Shown: positions 37,083 to 45,442 of the stretch, in pieces
Layout of the letters: each line of letters begins with the position of its first letter
Numbering within the stretch: the first letter of the stretch is position 1
Assembly (NCBI GenBank): GCA_023428695.1
Contig: JAEYWY010000017.1
Location: 248,001-312,000, forward strand
DNA: 64,000 nt
From: Bacteroidota bacterium
Lineage (GTDB): Bacteria > Bacteroidota > Bacteroidia > Cytophagales > Cyclobacteriaceae
Direction: 5' to 3'
Notes under the pieces: model-generated
The model's input: the letters and a program-made list of their open reading frames with translations, nothing else
The model's database searches: none
What the model was told of the DNA's origin: nothing
Position numbers and translations under genes: made by a program

Positions 37083-37090
37083 CAAAGTTA
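37083..37090 (-). promoter_or_regulatory. Putative -7 element for the BatD gene
   Basis: Reverse-strand TAACTTTG matches TAnnTTTG, 25 nt before ATG 37057. The -33 position lacks TTTG. Confidence 0.5.
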
Positions 37091-37293
37091 CAATTTACAA
37101 ACCCAACGTTTGCGGACCCAAAAGAATGCATTCGTCGGTATTTTTTGCCCGCTAGTGGTCGCCGTCTACCCGGCTGCCGCGAAAACCGGAAGGTAAAAGT
37201 GAATCTTGTAATAAATTTTTTTTCATTCGGCGACATTTTTTTAACTTAACATCCGTTAGGCAATAAAACCCTATTTTTTTATCCTTGCTTACC

Positions 37294-37479
37294 ATGTTGA
37301 ATTATGTCAAGACTGTGCTCACTAAAGTGAGTTTTGACGCTCTTCTTTTCGAAAAAGAGCTGAGAAAGGCCATCCGCTTGCTAATAGCGGATGAGGTGAA
37401 TGATCTCCGAAGCTGGTGTTACACCAGATTCGGGAACGTCCACGGAGCGATTTTGAATCGCTGCTTTGTGGTTTCTTGA
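37294..37479 (+). CDS. 61-residue microprotein, unknown function
   Basis: From ATG 37294 it reads 61 residues: MLNYVKTVLTKVSFDALLFEK, a charged helical middle (ELRKAIRLLIADEVNDLRSW), then CYTRFG and a short end with Cys. It is amphipathic and probably one or two helices, without signal peptide or membrane segment. Support for coding: a full frame with its own AT-rich upstream region (37200-37290) and its own terminator just behind (37504-37540). The sequence recalls short conserved proteins in Cytophagales, but I cannot verify that. Function unknown. Confidence 0.7.
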   Translation: MLNYVKTVLTKVSFDALLFEKELRKAIRLLIADEVNDLRSWCYTRFGNVHGAILNRCFVVS

Positions 37480-37503
37480 TTGGTGGTCGCGAATGACCCG
37501 ATG

Positions 37504-37540
37504 AAGCCCTCGCCATGACCCAGGCGGGGGCTTTATTTTT
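37504..37540 (+). terminator. Intrinsic terminator after the microprotein gene
   Basis: An 11-bp stem (37504-37514 with 37523-37533, one G-T pair) with an 8-nt loop is followed by a T-rich tail. It isolates the microprotein from the DUF2752 gene at 37577. Confidence 0.88.
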
Positions 37541-37576
37541 AAACCACTTCTACGTAATATCGTTAACCATTCTTAG

Positions 37577-37870
37577 ATGAATCAACGATTACGGGCAATT
37601 CCATTCGAAGCCGTCATCTGGCTCGCAGGCTTAACCTTCCTCGCAGTGTCCGATCCTCACACATCATGGTCGGTCTGCCCGGTTCATCAACTTGGATTTG
37701 ACTTTTGTCCCGGATGCGGCCTCGGAGAATCAATACATTGGCTTTTCCGGGGCGAGTTACGCTTATCATTCGCGGCGCATCCGCTCGGTACATTCGCAGT
37801 AGCCGTCTTGTTTGCAAGAATCCTTTCCCTAATTAAAACCTCATATTACGCTTATGGCAAGAATCATTGA
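37577..37870 (+). CDS. DUF2752 family membrane protein
   Basis: 97 residues with two membrane helices (about 12-30 and 62-82). Between them is the family cysteine motif VCPVHQLGFDFCPGCGLGES, whose three cysteines may bind metal or form disulfides. The end overlaps the TM2 gene by 17 nt, so the two are cotranscribed; this pairing recurs in Bacteroidota. Function unknown. Confidence 0.88.
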   Translation: MNQRLRAIPFEAVIWLAGLTFLAVSDPHTSWSVCPVHQLGFDFCPGCGLGESIHWLFRGELRLSFAAHPLGTFAVAVLFARILSLIKTSYYAYGKNH

Positions 37871-38195
37871 TGTGCTTCCGGAGCTGACCGGTGAAGAGAT
37901 GTTATTTGTTCAACAAATCATAAAAGATTTTGACGATGATCGCGCACGGACATTCGCCACGGTCTACAGGAACCGAAGACGCGATCCGATGCTTTTGCTT
38001 GTACTCACCCTTCTGGGCTTCGTAGGATTCGCCGGAATTCATCGGATGCTAACAGACCAGATCGGCATGGGTATCCTGTACTTTTTCACCGCCGGACTTT
38101 GTCTTATAGGAACCATCATTGACCTGGTGAACTATCAGAAGCTGGCGTTTGAGTATAATTCGAGAATCGCCAGAGAAGTAGCCTTGCAGGTGTAG
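37854..38195 (+). CDS. TM2 domain protein
   Basis: 113 residues. A cytoplasmic N-terminal part (1-45, acidic then basic: DFDDDRARTFATVYRNRRRDP) precedes the two-helix TM2 domain at about 47-100. That domain has the typical GFVGFAGIHRMLTDQIGMGILYFFTAG turn and LIGTIIDLV. TM2 domains are found in many membrane proteins without a settled function. Its stop codon directly abuts that of queG on the other strand. Confidence 0.9.
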   Translation: MARIIDVLPELTGEEMLFVQQIIKDFDDDRARTFATVYRNRRRDPMLLLVLTLLGFVGFAGIHRMLTDQIGMGILYFFTAGLCLIGTIIDLVNYQKLAFEYNSRIAREVALQV

Positions 38196-39113
38196 TCAAT
38201 CGGCGCGAACAAACTTCAGATTTCTCATCAGTCCCCTGAAGCCGGTGCGTTTCAATGGTGAGTTTCTGAATGCTGTTCTGAAAACTTCCTCGGTCATGTC
38301 CTCCCATTCTGAAGAAGGACGTTGAAGTAATGGGTTTGGTGTAAAGGCAGGCTCGTGGTGGGACTCTGCAAAACGATTCCATGGACAAACATCCTGGCAG
38401 ATGTCGCAGCCAAAAACCCAGTTGCCGAATTTCCCTTTCATATCTGAAGGGATTTCGTCTTTGAGTTCGATGGTGAAATATGAAATGCATCGGCTACCAT
38501 CGACTACATAGGGTTCCGGAATTGCGTCGGTCGGACATGCGTCCATGCAGGCTGTACATGTACCGCAGTAGTCGCGGACGGGTCCGTCGTATTCCAGTTC
38601 AAGATCAATAATCAATTCCGCGAGGAAAAAGAAAGAACCGTATTTCTTGTTGATGAGAAGACTGTTCTTCCCTATCCAACCTAACCCTGAGCGTTTTGCC
38701 CACGCGCGCTCCATGACCGGAGCGGAATCAACAAACACGCGACCTTCAACCGCACCGATGCGTTCATGGATCAGCGCCATAAAGTCGCGGAGTTTGGTCC
38801 GGATCACGTCATGGTAATCATCACCATAGGCGTATTTTGCAATCCGAACGTCGGAATCAATTTCCCTTACGGGGAAGTAGTTGTATACTAGTGTGACAAC
38901 TGAGCGGGCACCGGGAACGAGAAGTGTGGGGTCAAGTCGTTTGTCAAAATGATTTTCCAGATAAGACATCTTGCCGGCATAACCGCGCTTTAACCATTCT
39001 GCGAGACGCGGCGCTTCATCTTCCAGGAACTCGGCTTTCGCTATCCCGCAAAATGTAAATCCCAACTGTGTGGCTATTGCTTTGATTACACGCGAACGTG
39101 CACTATTGTCCAT
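38196..39113 (-). CDS. queG: Epoxyqueuosine reductase
   Basis: 305 residues. QueG performs the last step of queuosine synthesis in tRNA, reducing epoxyqueuosine with cobalamin and two [4Fe-4S] clusters. The cluster motifs are CGTCTACMDACPTDAIP and GCDICQDVCPWN, and the catalytic-domain segments RYAGKMSYLENHFDKRLDP, YGDDYHDVI and KNSLLINKKYGSFFFLAE are typical. It is shorter than the E. coli enzyme, lacking the C-terminal HEAT-repeat extension, as in many Bacteroidota. Confidence 0.95.
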   Translation of the reverse strand: MDNSARSRVIKAIATQLGFTFCGIAKAEFLEDEAPRLAEWLKRGYAGKMSYLENHFDKRLDPTLLVPGARSVVTLVYNYFPVREIDSDVRIAKYAYGDDYHDVIRTKLRDFMALIHERIGAVEGRVFVDSAPVMERAWAKRSGLGWIGKNSLLINKKYGSFFFLAELIIDLELEYDGPVRDYCGTCTACMDACPTDAIPEPYVVDGSRCISYFTIELKDEIPSDMKGKFGNWVFGCDICQDVCPWNRFAESHHEPAFTPNPLLQRPSSEWEDMTEEVFRTAFRNSPLKRTGFRGLMRNLKFVRAD

Positions 39114-39150
39114 TACGGCAATTGATTAATATCCCCATGCATCATCACCG

Positions 39151-39870
39151 CTAGATACCAAGTTGTTCGCGGCGCGTCCAGATTTCGTCGATCGGATCGC
39201 CCTTGCTGCTTAGTCCTTTGTGGCGCCATTTCCCGTCTTCCAGAGAAAAATCAAATTGCAACGATTGTCCTACCCGACTGTTGTCGCGTGAAAAGAATTC
39301 GATGTTTTCGGTATACTTGCCATCCTTCGTGGTATAGGTCCCTCCACCGGTTCCAAAAAATTCTTTTGTCTGGGTGTTGTATGCGATCCATTGAAACCGC
39401 GTTCCGGAAAGTATCTTCATCGTTCTTCTCACACCAGGAGTCATCTTCTGCATGTTGTCGTCGATCATTCTTCCCGTGATCAGCCATGCGCCAGCGAGTT
39501 TGCCGGGCTCACCTGCATCCAGGCGTGTCCACTTCTGACTTTTTCCGGTGAGATCAACTGACATTGTATTGCCGGACACCTTGATGTCAGCGGAGTTTTC
39601 GAGACCAATGCCATCCTGCTTTTCAGTATTGAACTCCTCGAGAAACGTGATTTTGGCCCCATTCATTTTCCATGATCCGCCACGTGTGGATATGAATTTC
39701 CTGCCTTCGAGGTTGTAATGTGTGAGCGCATAAAACTGATCCGTCATGATGAGTGTCTGTATATCGTCGCCTTGTTTCAGTTGCCAGGCACCGGTGAGTT
39801 TAGCTTCACCTTGTGCGAAGAGGGCCGTCGAAAGCAGCATGAGTGTAATATTCAGAATGATCGGTTTCAT
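39151..39870 (-). CDS. Secreted lipocalin-like protein with internal duplication
   Basis: 239 residues with a signal peptide (MKPIILNITLMLLSTALFAQ). It contains two similar halves: residues about 24-110 begin LTGAWQLKQGDDIQTLIMTDQ and run to SWKMNGAKITFLEEFN. Residues about 126-225 begin LAGAWLITGRMIDDN and run to GGTYTTKDGKYTENIEFFS. Each starts with an (L)xGAW motif and ends near a G-x-(W/Y) plus acidic strand, as in lipocalin/META-like beta barrels. It is probably periplasmic or outer-membrane associated. Function and ligand are unknown; the duplication is seen directly, the fold is inferred. Confidence 0.8.
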   Translation of the reverse strand: MKPIILNITLMLLSTALFAQGEAKLTGAWQLKQGDDIQTLIMTDQFYALTHYNLEGRKFISTRGGSWKMNGAKITFLEEFNTEKQDGIGLENSADIKVSGNTMSVDLTGKSQKWTRLDAGEPGKLAGAWLITGRMIDDNMQKMTPGVRRTMKILSGTRFQWIAYNTQTKEFFGTGGGTYTTKDGKYTENIEFFSRDNSRVGQSLQFDFSLEDGKWRHKGLSSKGDPIDEIWTRREQLGI

Positions 39871-39937
39871 AAGCAGACTTTTTGATGTATTTGAAGGTAC
39901 ACTTTTCGTTGCGAAAAAACACCGGCCGGGCGCGGTG

Positions 39938-40855
39938 TTACCACAGTCTGGAAGGGTACTCGCCTTTGTCTATCAATTCTTTGATACGCCGGCTTACTTC
40001 CTCCTTGTCTTCCTTGTAGGTGACGCCAAACCAGATATCGCCACCACCGAGAACTTTGACGCGGCCTTTTCCTTCCTGGATCATCCGGTTAACGAAAAGC
40101 GGGATATAGAATTCTGATTTCAGATTCTCGTGATGTTCGCTGAGGAAATCGACGAACATTTTTTCAGCCATCGGAAACATCGCAGGACGAAGTCCCCAGA
40201 AATTCATAGACGTGGGAGCATTCGGATCAAGAGTGAGATCCCCATCCTTTTCTTTAGCGATGATCTTGCCACCTTCCTGTACGATGGTCGTGCGCTCAAC
40301 CACGGATTTCAGGTAACCACCTTCCTGAAGTTCGCCAACGCCGCGCGAAACGCTTCCGTGATCTGATAGTACGTTCTTAAGTGTAAATCCAACCATGGCA
40401 TGATCTTCAGAGTCGTTACCATTGAAGAAGTCCGCGACAGATTGAAACGCAGCTCTGCCATAGAAGTCGTCGGCATTTATAGCTGCGAATGGCTCATGCA
40501 GAACATCCTTTGCACAAAGGACTGCGTGCATGGTTCCCCAGGGCTTCGTACGGTCGGGGCGCTGATATTGTTTTGGAACTATCTTGTCCAGTGACTGGAC
40601 CACGTATTCGACTTCAACCTTCCCATCCAGCTTTGGCTGAAATTTTTCTCTGACGATATCCTTGATTTCTTCGCGAACGATGAACACAACTTTTGTAAAC
40701 CCGGCGCGGATGGCGTCAAAAAGTGAGTAATCCATGATCGTTTCGCCATTAGGACCGAAGCCGTCGATTTGTTTGATACCACCATAGCGGCTACCCATTC
40801 CGGCGGCAAGGACGAGGAGGGCCAGTTTTTTTTTCGAGTTTTGTGAGTCAGTCAT
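39938..40855 (-). CDS. Sugar-phosphate nucleotidyltransferase family protein
   Basis: 305 residues with the nucleotidyltransferase signature LVLAAGMGSRYGGIKQIDGFG, then KPWGTMHAV and NADDFYG (metal-binding Asp). It transfers a nucleotide to a sugar-1-phosphate; which sugar cannot be told. ATG 40855 is used (MTDSQNSKKK); the frame opens 15 codons earlier with TTG. The sugar transporter gene runs divergently from the same upstream region, suggesting a shared role in handling an imported sugar. Confidence 0.9.
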   Translation of the reverse strand: MTDSQNSKKKLALLVLAAGMGSRYGGIKQIDGFGPNGETIMDYSLFDAIRAGFTKVVFIVREEIKDIVREKFQPKLDGKVEVEYVVQSLDKIVPKQYQRPDRTKPWGTMHAVLCAKDVLHEPFAAINADDFYGRAAFQSVADFFNGNDSEDHAMVGFTLKNVLSDHGSVSRGVGELQEGGYLKSVVERTTIVQEGGKIIAKEKDGDLTLDPNAPTSMNFWGLRPAMFPMAEKMFVDFLSEHHENLKSEFYIPLFVNRMIQEGKGRVKVLGGGDIWFGVTYKEDKEEVSRRIKELIDKGEYPSRLW

Positions 40856-40975
40856 TTGCAAATCATTTATTTCCGTTATATTTATCCATTGTGTGCGCAA
40901 ACACGGGCCAAATTTGGACTTTTTGAAAGCTTAATGAAGCATTGTCCATATTGATTGAAAGGCCTGATTTGCGGC

Positions 40976-40983
40976 CAAAAATA
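40976..40983 (-). promoter_or_regulatory. Possible -7 element for the nucleotidyltransferase gene
   Basis: Reverse-strand TATTTTTG matches TAnnTTTG but lies 120 nt before the ATG, farther than the other elements in this window. It is in the divergent promoter region shared with the sugar transporter. Confidence 0.3.
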
Positions 40984-41025
40984 GAGTATTAAGGCAAAAA
41001 AGCTGTAGAAAAAACCGAGACATTT

Positions 41026-42318
41026 ATGACACCTAACAATCCTTCAGTCATGACACAATCAAAAAACCAGTATCTGGTTCCGACCATAATCATCGGAATA
41101 CTGTTCTTCATTTTTGGATTTGTCACATGGCTGAACGGGCCACTGATACAGTTTGTCAAACTTGCATTTGATCTTAATACGGATGCTGAGGCCTTCCTTG
41201 TAACAACTGCATTCTATCTCGCTTACTTCTTCCTGGCGTTGCCTTCGTCCTGGATATTGGAAAAGACCGGCATGAAGAAGGGAATGGCCGTGGGATTGTT
41301 TGTGATGGCAATAGGAACGTTCATCTTCGGAACTTTCGCCACGCAGCGGAATTACACGATTTGCCTTGTTGGCCTGTTCATCATTGGTTCAGGTCTATCC
41401 TTGTTGCAAACAGCATCCAACCCTTATATCAGTATTCTCGGACCCATCGAAAGTGCAGCCCAGCGTATAAGCATCATGGGTATCTTTAACAAGGTCGCGG
41501 GTATACTCAGTCCGGTGATACTCGGAGCGCTGGTCCTCAAAGGAATGGAGAATTTTGAAGAGCAGGTAAAAGCGGCACCAGATCAAGCGGCAAAGGATTC
41601 CCTTTTGAATGATTTCGCGGGGCAGATATATATTCCCTACATGATCATGGCTGGCGTGCTGGTACTTCTCAGCATATGGATTATCAAGTCTGCACTTCCG
41701 GAAATCAAAGCATCCGAAGCGAATGCGCAACCCGCTGAAAGTGCGCTCTCACGAACCAAAACCAGTGTATTGCAGTTTCCTCACCTGCTGCTCGGGGCAT
41801 TGTGTATATTCTTTTATGTGGGCGTTGAGGTAATGGCCGGCGACGCGATCGGGACTTATGGCAACAGTTTCCATATCTCTCAGGACGAGACGAAGTACTT
41901 CACTTCATTCACCCTTGTTGCGATGCTCATTGGGTATGTGATTGGCCTCAGTACGATTCCGAAATACATATCGCAGCAAAAAGCGCTGACGTATTCAGCC
42001 ATTCTCGGAATCATCCTTGCCGTTGCAACGCTGTTTACAACGGGATATGTGGCTGTCGGCTTTGTCGCGGCGCTCGGGCTTGCGAACGCGCTGATGTGGC
42101 CTGCCATCTTTCCTTTGGCAATTGATGGTCTTGGTAAGTTCACAGAAAAAGGTTCTGCGATACTCATCATGGGTATTGCCGGCGGTGCAATTATTCCAAG
42201 AATTTTTGCCGGGATGAAGGAAGACTATGACTTCCAGTGGGTCTTTTTCCTGCTCGTGATTCCGTGCTACCTGTACATTCTCTTTTATTCGGCCAAAGGA
42301 TATCGCGTCGGAAAGTGA
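41026..42318 (+). CDS. Sugar MFS transporter (FucP/GluP-like)
   Basis: 430 residues with twelve predicted helices. The start of helix 1 (FFIFGFVTWLNGPLIQFVKLAF) matches the fucose/glucose-galactose permease family, as do ALPSSWILEKTGMKKGMAVGL and LLQTASNPYISILGP. It should bring in a hexose with protons. It begins with two nearby ATG codons (41026 and 41050); the first is used. Divergent from the nucleotidyltransferase. Confidence 0.93.
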   Translation: MTPNNPSVMTQSKNQYLVPTIIIGILFFIFGFVTWLNGPLIQFVKLAFDLNTDAEAFLVTTAFYLAYFFLALPSSWILEKTGMKKGMAVGLFVMAIGTFIFGTFATQRNYTICLVGLFIIGSGLSLLQTASNPYISILGPIESAAQRISIMGIFNKVAGILSPVILGALVLKGMENFEEQVKAAPDQAAKDSLLNDFAGQIYIPYMIMAGVLVLLSIWIIKSALPEIKASEANAQPAESALSRTKTSVLQFPHLLLGALCIFFYVGVEVMAGDAIGTYGNSFHISQDETKYFTSFTLVAMLIGYVIGLSTIPKYISQQKALTYSAILGIILAVATLFTTGYVAVGFVAALGLANALMWPAIFPLAIDGLGKFTEKGSAILIMGIAGGAIIPRIFAGMKEDYDFQWVFFLLVIPCYLYILFYSAKGYRVGK

Positions 42319-42387
42319 TTAAGTCTAAAACCCTCGGCATCGTCTTTATTTTCTTCATAAATTGGATCGCGAAGAATTTATAGGCAA

Positions 42388-43146
42388 ATGTTATCAAAAC
42401 TGTTAGCTCTGGTCGTTGCATTCTTTGCGATTACCAGCGTGGCGTATGGCCAGTCAAAGAAAAAGAAGTCCGAAGAACCACTTCTCACAACCAGGGAAGC
42501 ATGGTACCGGGGCAGTATCCTTCTGAATGATGATACCGAACTAAAAGGCGTTCTCAAGTACGACAACCGTGCCGGGCTGTTACACTTCCAGAGCGGAACC
42601 GGTTCTAAATCGTTTACTCCACGGTCCGTCGTTGCATTCGAATTCTTCGATGAATCGATTCAAAAGCAGCGGGTATTCTACACTTTCGATCACACCGACG
42701 AGCAAACTGACATGGTACGACCCCACTTTTTTGAACTGGTTCGCCAATTCAAAGCCTTCAGCGTATGGAAGAAATACAGCCACCTCGAGGTAAAACAAAA
42801 AAAGAAATACATGACCGCCTGGCAGTTTGTTGATCCAACTACGGGTATACCATCAGGCCAGATGTTTACGGACGCGGAACAGAACATAACTATTTTTCTG
42901 ATGGGCGACGACAACAAGCCCGAGCCTTACCTGCGGATATCGGTAATGGAACAAATGGAAAAAACGTGGTGGTCGAACACGGTGAGAACAAAATCAAAGC
43001 TGACAGGCCAGGATATCCTTATTGACTACGTTGGTCAGGAAACATATAATAACTTGAAAGAATACGCCAAAGCAGAAGGACTGAAATTCAGCCGAGAAGA
43101 CGACCTGATGAAAATACTGAGCCATTACGAAAACAACTTCCAATAG
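42388..43146 (+). CDS. Secreted protein, unnamed tandem family, copy 1
   Basis: 252 residues with a signal peptide ending VAYGQ. The mature part is rich in beta strands and charged residues. Shared motifs with the next gene are WYRGSILLNDDTELKGVLKY, SKSFTPRSVVAFEFFDE, KQRVFYTF and VRPHFFELV, then a family-like (D/N)P(T/A)TG segment and a C-terminal helical tail (YVGQETYNNLKEYAKAEGL). A KKKK stretch follows the signal peptide. I do not recognise the family and see no catalytic motif. Expressed rightward, 68 nt after the sugar transporter. Confidence 0.8.
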   Translation: MLSKLLALVVAFFAITSVAYGQSKKKKSEEPLLTTREAWYRGSILLNDDTELKGVLKYDNRAGLLHFQSGTGSKSFTPRSVVAFEFFDESIQKQRVFYTFDHTDEQTDMVRPHFFELVRQFKAFSVWKKYSHLEVKQKKKYMTAWQFVDPTTGIPSGQMFTDAEQNITIFLMGDDNKPEPYLRISVMEQMEKTWWSNTVRTKSKLTGQDILIDYVGQETYNNLKEYAKAEGLKFSREDDLMKILSHYENNFQ

Positions 43147-43228
43147 CCAGTCCGTTACTGCCGGCTGACTCAACCCGACATTCTCAACAGAAAAATTACA
43201 TTCCTCCCGAATGGGTTGGTGATTTTTG

Positions 43229-43236
43229 TAGCTTTG
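43229..43236 (+). promoter_or_regulatory. Putative -7 element for tandem copy 2
   Basis: TAGCTTTG matches TAnnTTTG, 20 nt before the ATG at 43257. The second copy may thus have its own promoter. Confidence 0.5.
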
Positions 43237-43256
43237 GTTACACCTGACTTTTTCCT

Positions 43257-43988
43257 ATGAGACTCCTGCTACTCCTATCCCTATTACTTTTCTCTTTTCC
43301 GGGAATTAATGCACAATCGTACGACGGATTGCTTGCCGGTCCCGAATGGTTTGACGGCAGCGTTCTGCTTACCAATGGTCGCGAGATCAAAGGGCTGATC
43401 AAGTACAACGATAAGACCGATATCGTTTCTATCGAAAGTGGCCGGATTTCAAAATCATACACAGCCCGCCACGTTCAGGCGTTTGAATTCTATGACGAAA
43501 TCGCAGAAAAACAACGCATCTTCTATGCGGTGGAAGTCGAAGACCGGTCTTACAATGTAAAACGTCCGCTCTTTTTTGAGGTCCTCGCCGATCTGAAAAA
43601 CTTCGCAGTCATCTCGAAGCTTGCACCCATACGAATTGACAAACGTGAATACGCCACACCTGCAATGTTTAATCCCGCAACGGGTGTTTTTACCGCAGGG
43701 CGTTATTACGGTTACCCCTCGACCATTTCGTATACCGAAACAATTTTCTTCCTGAGCCGCGATGGCGAACTTCGACCGTTTCTCGAAATCACAGAAAAAG
43801 AAATTGACGGTATGTTCGCGGATCGTTCGGTGGTAAAGAATACCATTCTGGATGCAGATCTCCTTGAGAAATTCACCGGATCACATTATCGTACGCTGAT
43901 GCAGTTTTCCCGAAAAAAAAATCTTGACCTGAAAAACAAGGAAGATCTTATCGCGTTGATGACACACTACCGCGACATAATCCGGTAA
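43257..43988 (+). CDS. Secreted protein, unnamed tandem family, copy 2
   Basis: 243 residues with a signal peptide (MRLLLLLSLLLFSFPGINAQ). It is a paralog of the preceding gene: WFDGSVLLTNGREIKGLIKY, SKSYTARHVQAFEFYDE, KQRIFYAV and VKRPLFFEVL line up with copy 1, as do the NPATG segment and a C-terminal tail of similar length (KFTGSHYRTLMQFSRKKNL). Identity over the core looks to be about one third by eye. It has its own -7 element. Convergent with the aldehyde dehydrogenase gene, 8 bp away. Confidence 0.8.
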   Translation: MRLLLLLSLLLFSFPGINAQSYDGLLAGPEWFDGSVLLTNGREIKGLIKYNDKTDIVSIESGRISKSYTARHVQAFEFYDEIAEKQRIFYAVEVEDRSYNVKRPLFFEVLADLKNFAVISKLAPIRIDKREYATPAMFNPATGVFTAGRYYGYPSTISYTETIFFLSRDGELRPFLEITEKEIDGMFADRSVVKNTILDADLLEKFTGSHYRTLMQFSRKKNLDLKNKEDLIALMTHYRDIIR

Positions 43989-43996
43989 CGCTGCGG

Positions 43997-45439
43997 CTAG
44001 AGTTTGATGCAGATATTTTTTGTTTCACTAAAGAAACGCAATGCATCCCAGCCACCTTCACGGCCAACGCCGGATTGCTTCATGCCCCCAAAAGGCGTAC
44101 GCAAATCGCGGTAAAGCCAGCAATTCACCCAGATGATTCCGCTTTTCACCGCAGCAGCCACGCGATGGGCACGCGTAAGATTTTCAGTCCAGATTGTGGC
44201 AGACAGACCATACGTTGTGCTATTTGCGTAAGCGACAACATCATCCTCTGAGTCAAACGGCATGATCGTTACTACAGGTCCGAATATCTCTTCCTGATTT
44301 GTACGACATCCTGCTGATAGTCCGGTGATCACGGTTGGTTCAACAAAATATCCGTCAGCACAGCGCCCTTCAACGGTGACACGCCTTCCACCGTATAAAA
44401 TTGTTCCGCCTTCATCACCTGCCAATCTGATATAACCAAGCACCTTGTTCATGTGTTGTTCGGATACGAGCGCGCCGATGTCCGTGTCTTCAAGAAGCGG
44501 ATCGCCGATCTTCAATGACTTTGTACGCTTTACGAACTCATCGACGAATCTGTCATAGATTGCGCGCTCAACGAAAATACGCGAACCACATAAACAGATT
44601 TCGCCCTGATTTGAAAACGATGAACGTATCGAGGAAGCAAGCGTTTTTTCAAAATCACAATCAGCAAACACGATGTTGGGATTCTTTCCACCCAGTTCGA
44701 GTGACAGCTTTTTGAATTGTGGTGCTGCGATGCTGGCAATCTTTCGTCCGGTGACAGTTCCGCCTGTAAATGAAATCGCTTTGATTCCCTCATGTTCCAC
44801 GATGGCCTGTCCGGCTGACGAACCTAAACCATGAACGACATTTAGAACACCATCAGGTAATCCCGCGTCCTTACAGATTGACGAAAACAAATATGCAGTC
44901 ATTGGAGTGAGCTCCGACGGTTTAGCAACGACGGTACACCCGGCCGCGAGTGCCGGTGCAATTTTCCAGGTGAAGAGATACAACGGAAGGTTCCACGGCG
45001 AGATGCATCCGGCAACGCCAACAGGTGAATAGTTTGTGTAGTTGATAGCTTCGTATCCGCTTACATGTGCATCGCTGGAAAAATGTACGATTGCTGTACC
45101 GAAGAAGCGCATATTTGCAGACGCGCGCGGTATATCCATTCGTCTTGCCAGCGACACAGGCTTGCCGTTATCGATAGATTCGGCAAACACAAGTTGTTCT
45201 GAATTTCGGTCGATTTCGTCAGCGATCCGTTGCAGGATTTTAGAGCGGTCCTGCACAGACGTAGCCGCCCATGAATCAAATGCTTTGCTCGCTGCATCAA
45301 CTGCCATTACAACGTCTTGCGCGTCTGAATCGGGAATAAGGCTATAAACCTTTCCTTCAGCCGGGTTGACGTTATCGAGGAACCTGCCATTCACGGCATA
45401 GTGAAAAATACCACCAATAAAATTTTGAATCTTCTGCAT
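43997..45439 (-). CDS. Aldehyde dehydrogenase, likely 2-aminomuconate-semialdehyde type
   Basis: A 480-residue NAD-dependent ALDH. It has NPAEGKVYSLIPD at the N-terminus, the SPWNLPLYLFTWKIAPALAAGCTVVAKPSE segment, GGTVTGRKIA, the catalytic Glu in LELGGKNP and the catalytic Cys in QGEICLCGSR. The sequence resembles 2-hydroxymuconic/2-aminomuconic semialdehyde dehydrogenases. With hydroxyanthranilate dioxygenase, kynureninase and kynurenine monooxygenase next door on the other strand, it most likely oxidises 2-aminomuconate semialdehyde downstream of 3-hydroxyanthranilate. The specificity is inferred from neighbours. Cotranscribed with the SDR gene (3-nt gap). Confidence 0.92.
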   Translation of the reverse strand: MQKIQNFIGGIFHYAVNGRFLDNVNPAEGKVYSLIPDSDAQDVVMAVDAASKAFDSWAATSVQDRSKILQRIADEIDRNSEQLVFAESIDNGKPVSLARRMDIPRASANMRFFGTAIVHFSSDAHVSGYEAINYTNYSPVGVAGCISPWNLPLYLFTWKIAPALAAGCTVVAKPSELTPMTAYLFSSICKDAGLPDGVLNVVHGLGSSAGQAIVEHEGIKAISFTGGTVTGRKIASIAAPQFKKLSLELGGKNPNIVFADCDFEKTLASSIRSSFSNQGEICLCGSRIFVERAIYDRFVDEFVKRTKSLKIGDPLLEDTDIGALVSEQHMNKVLGYIRLAGDEGGTILYGGRRVTVEGRCADGYFVEPTVITGLSAGCRTNQEEIFGPVVTIMPFDSEDDVVAYANSTTYGLSATIWTENLTRAHRVAAAVKSGIIWVNCWLYRDLRTPFGGMKQSGVGREGGWDALRFFSETKNICIKL

Positions 45440-45442
45440 AGT

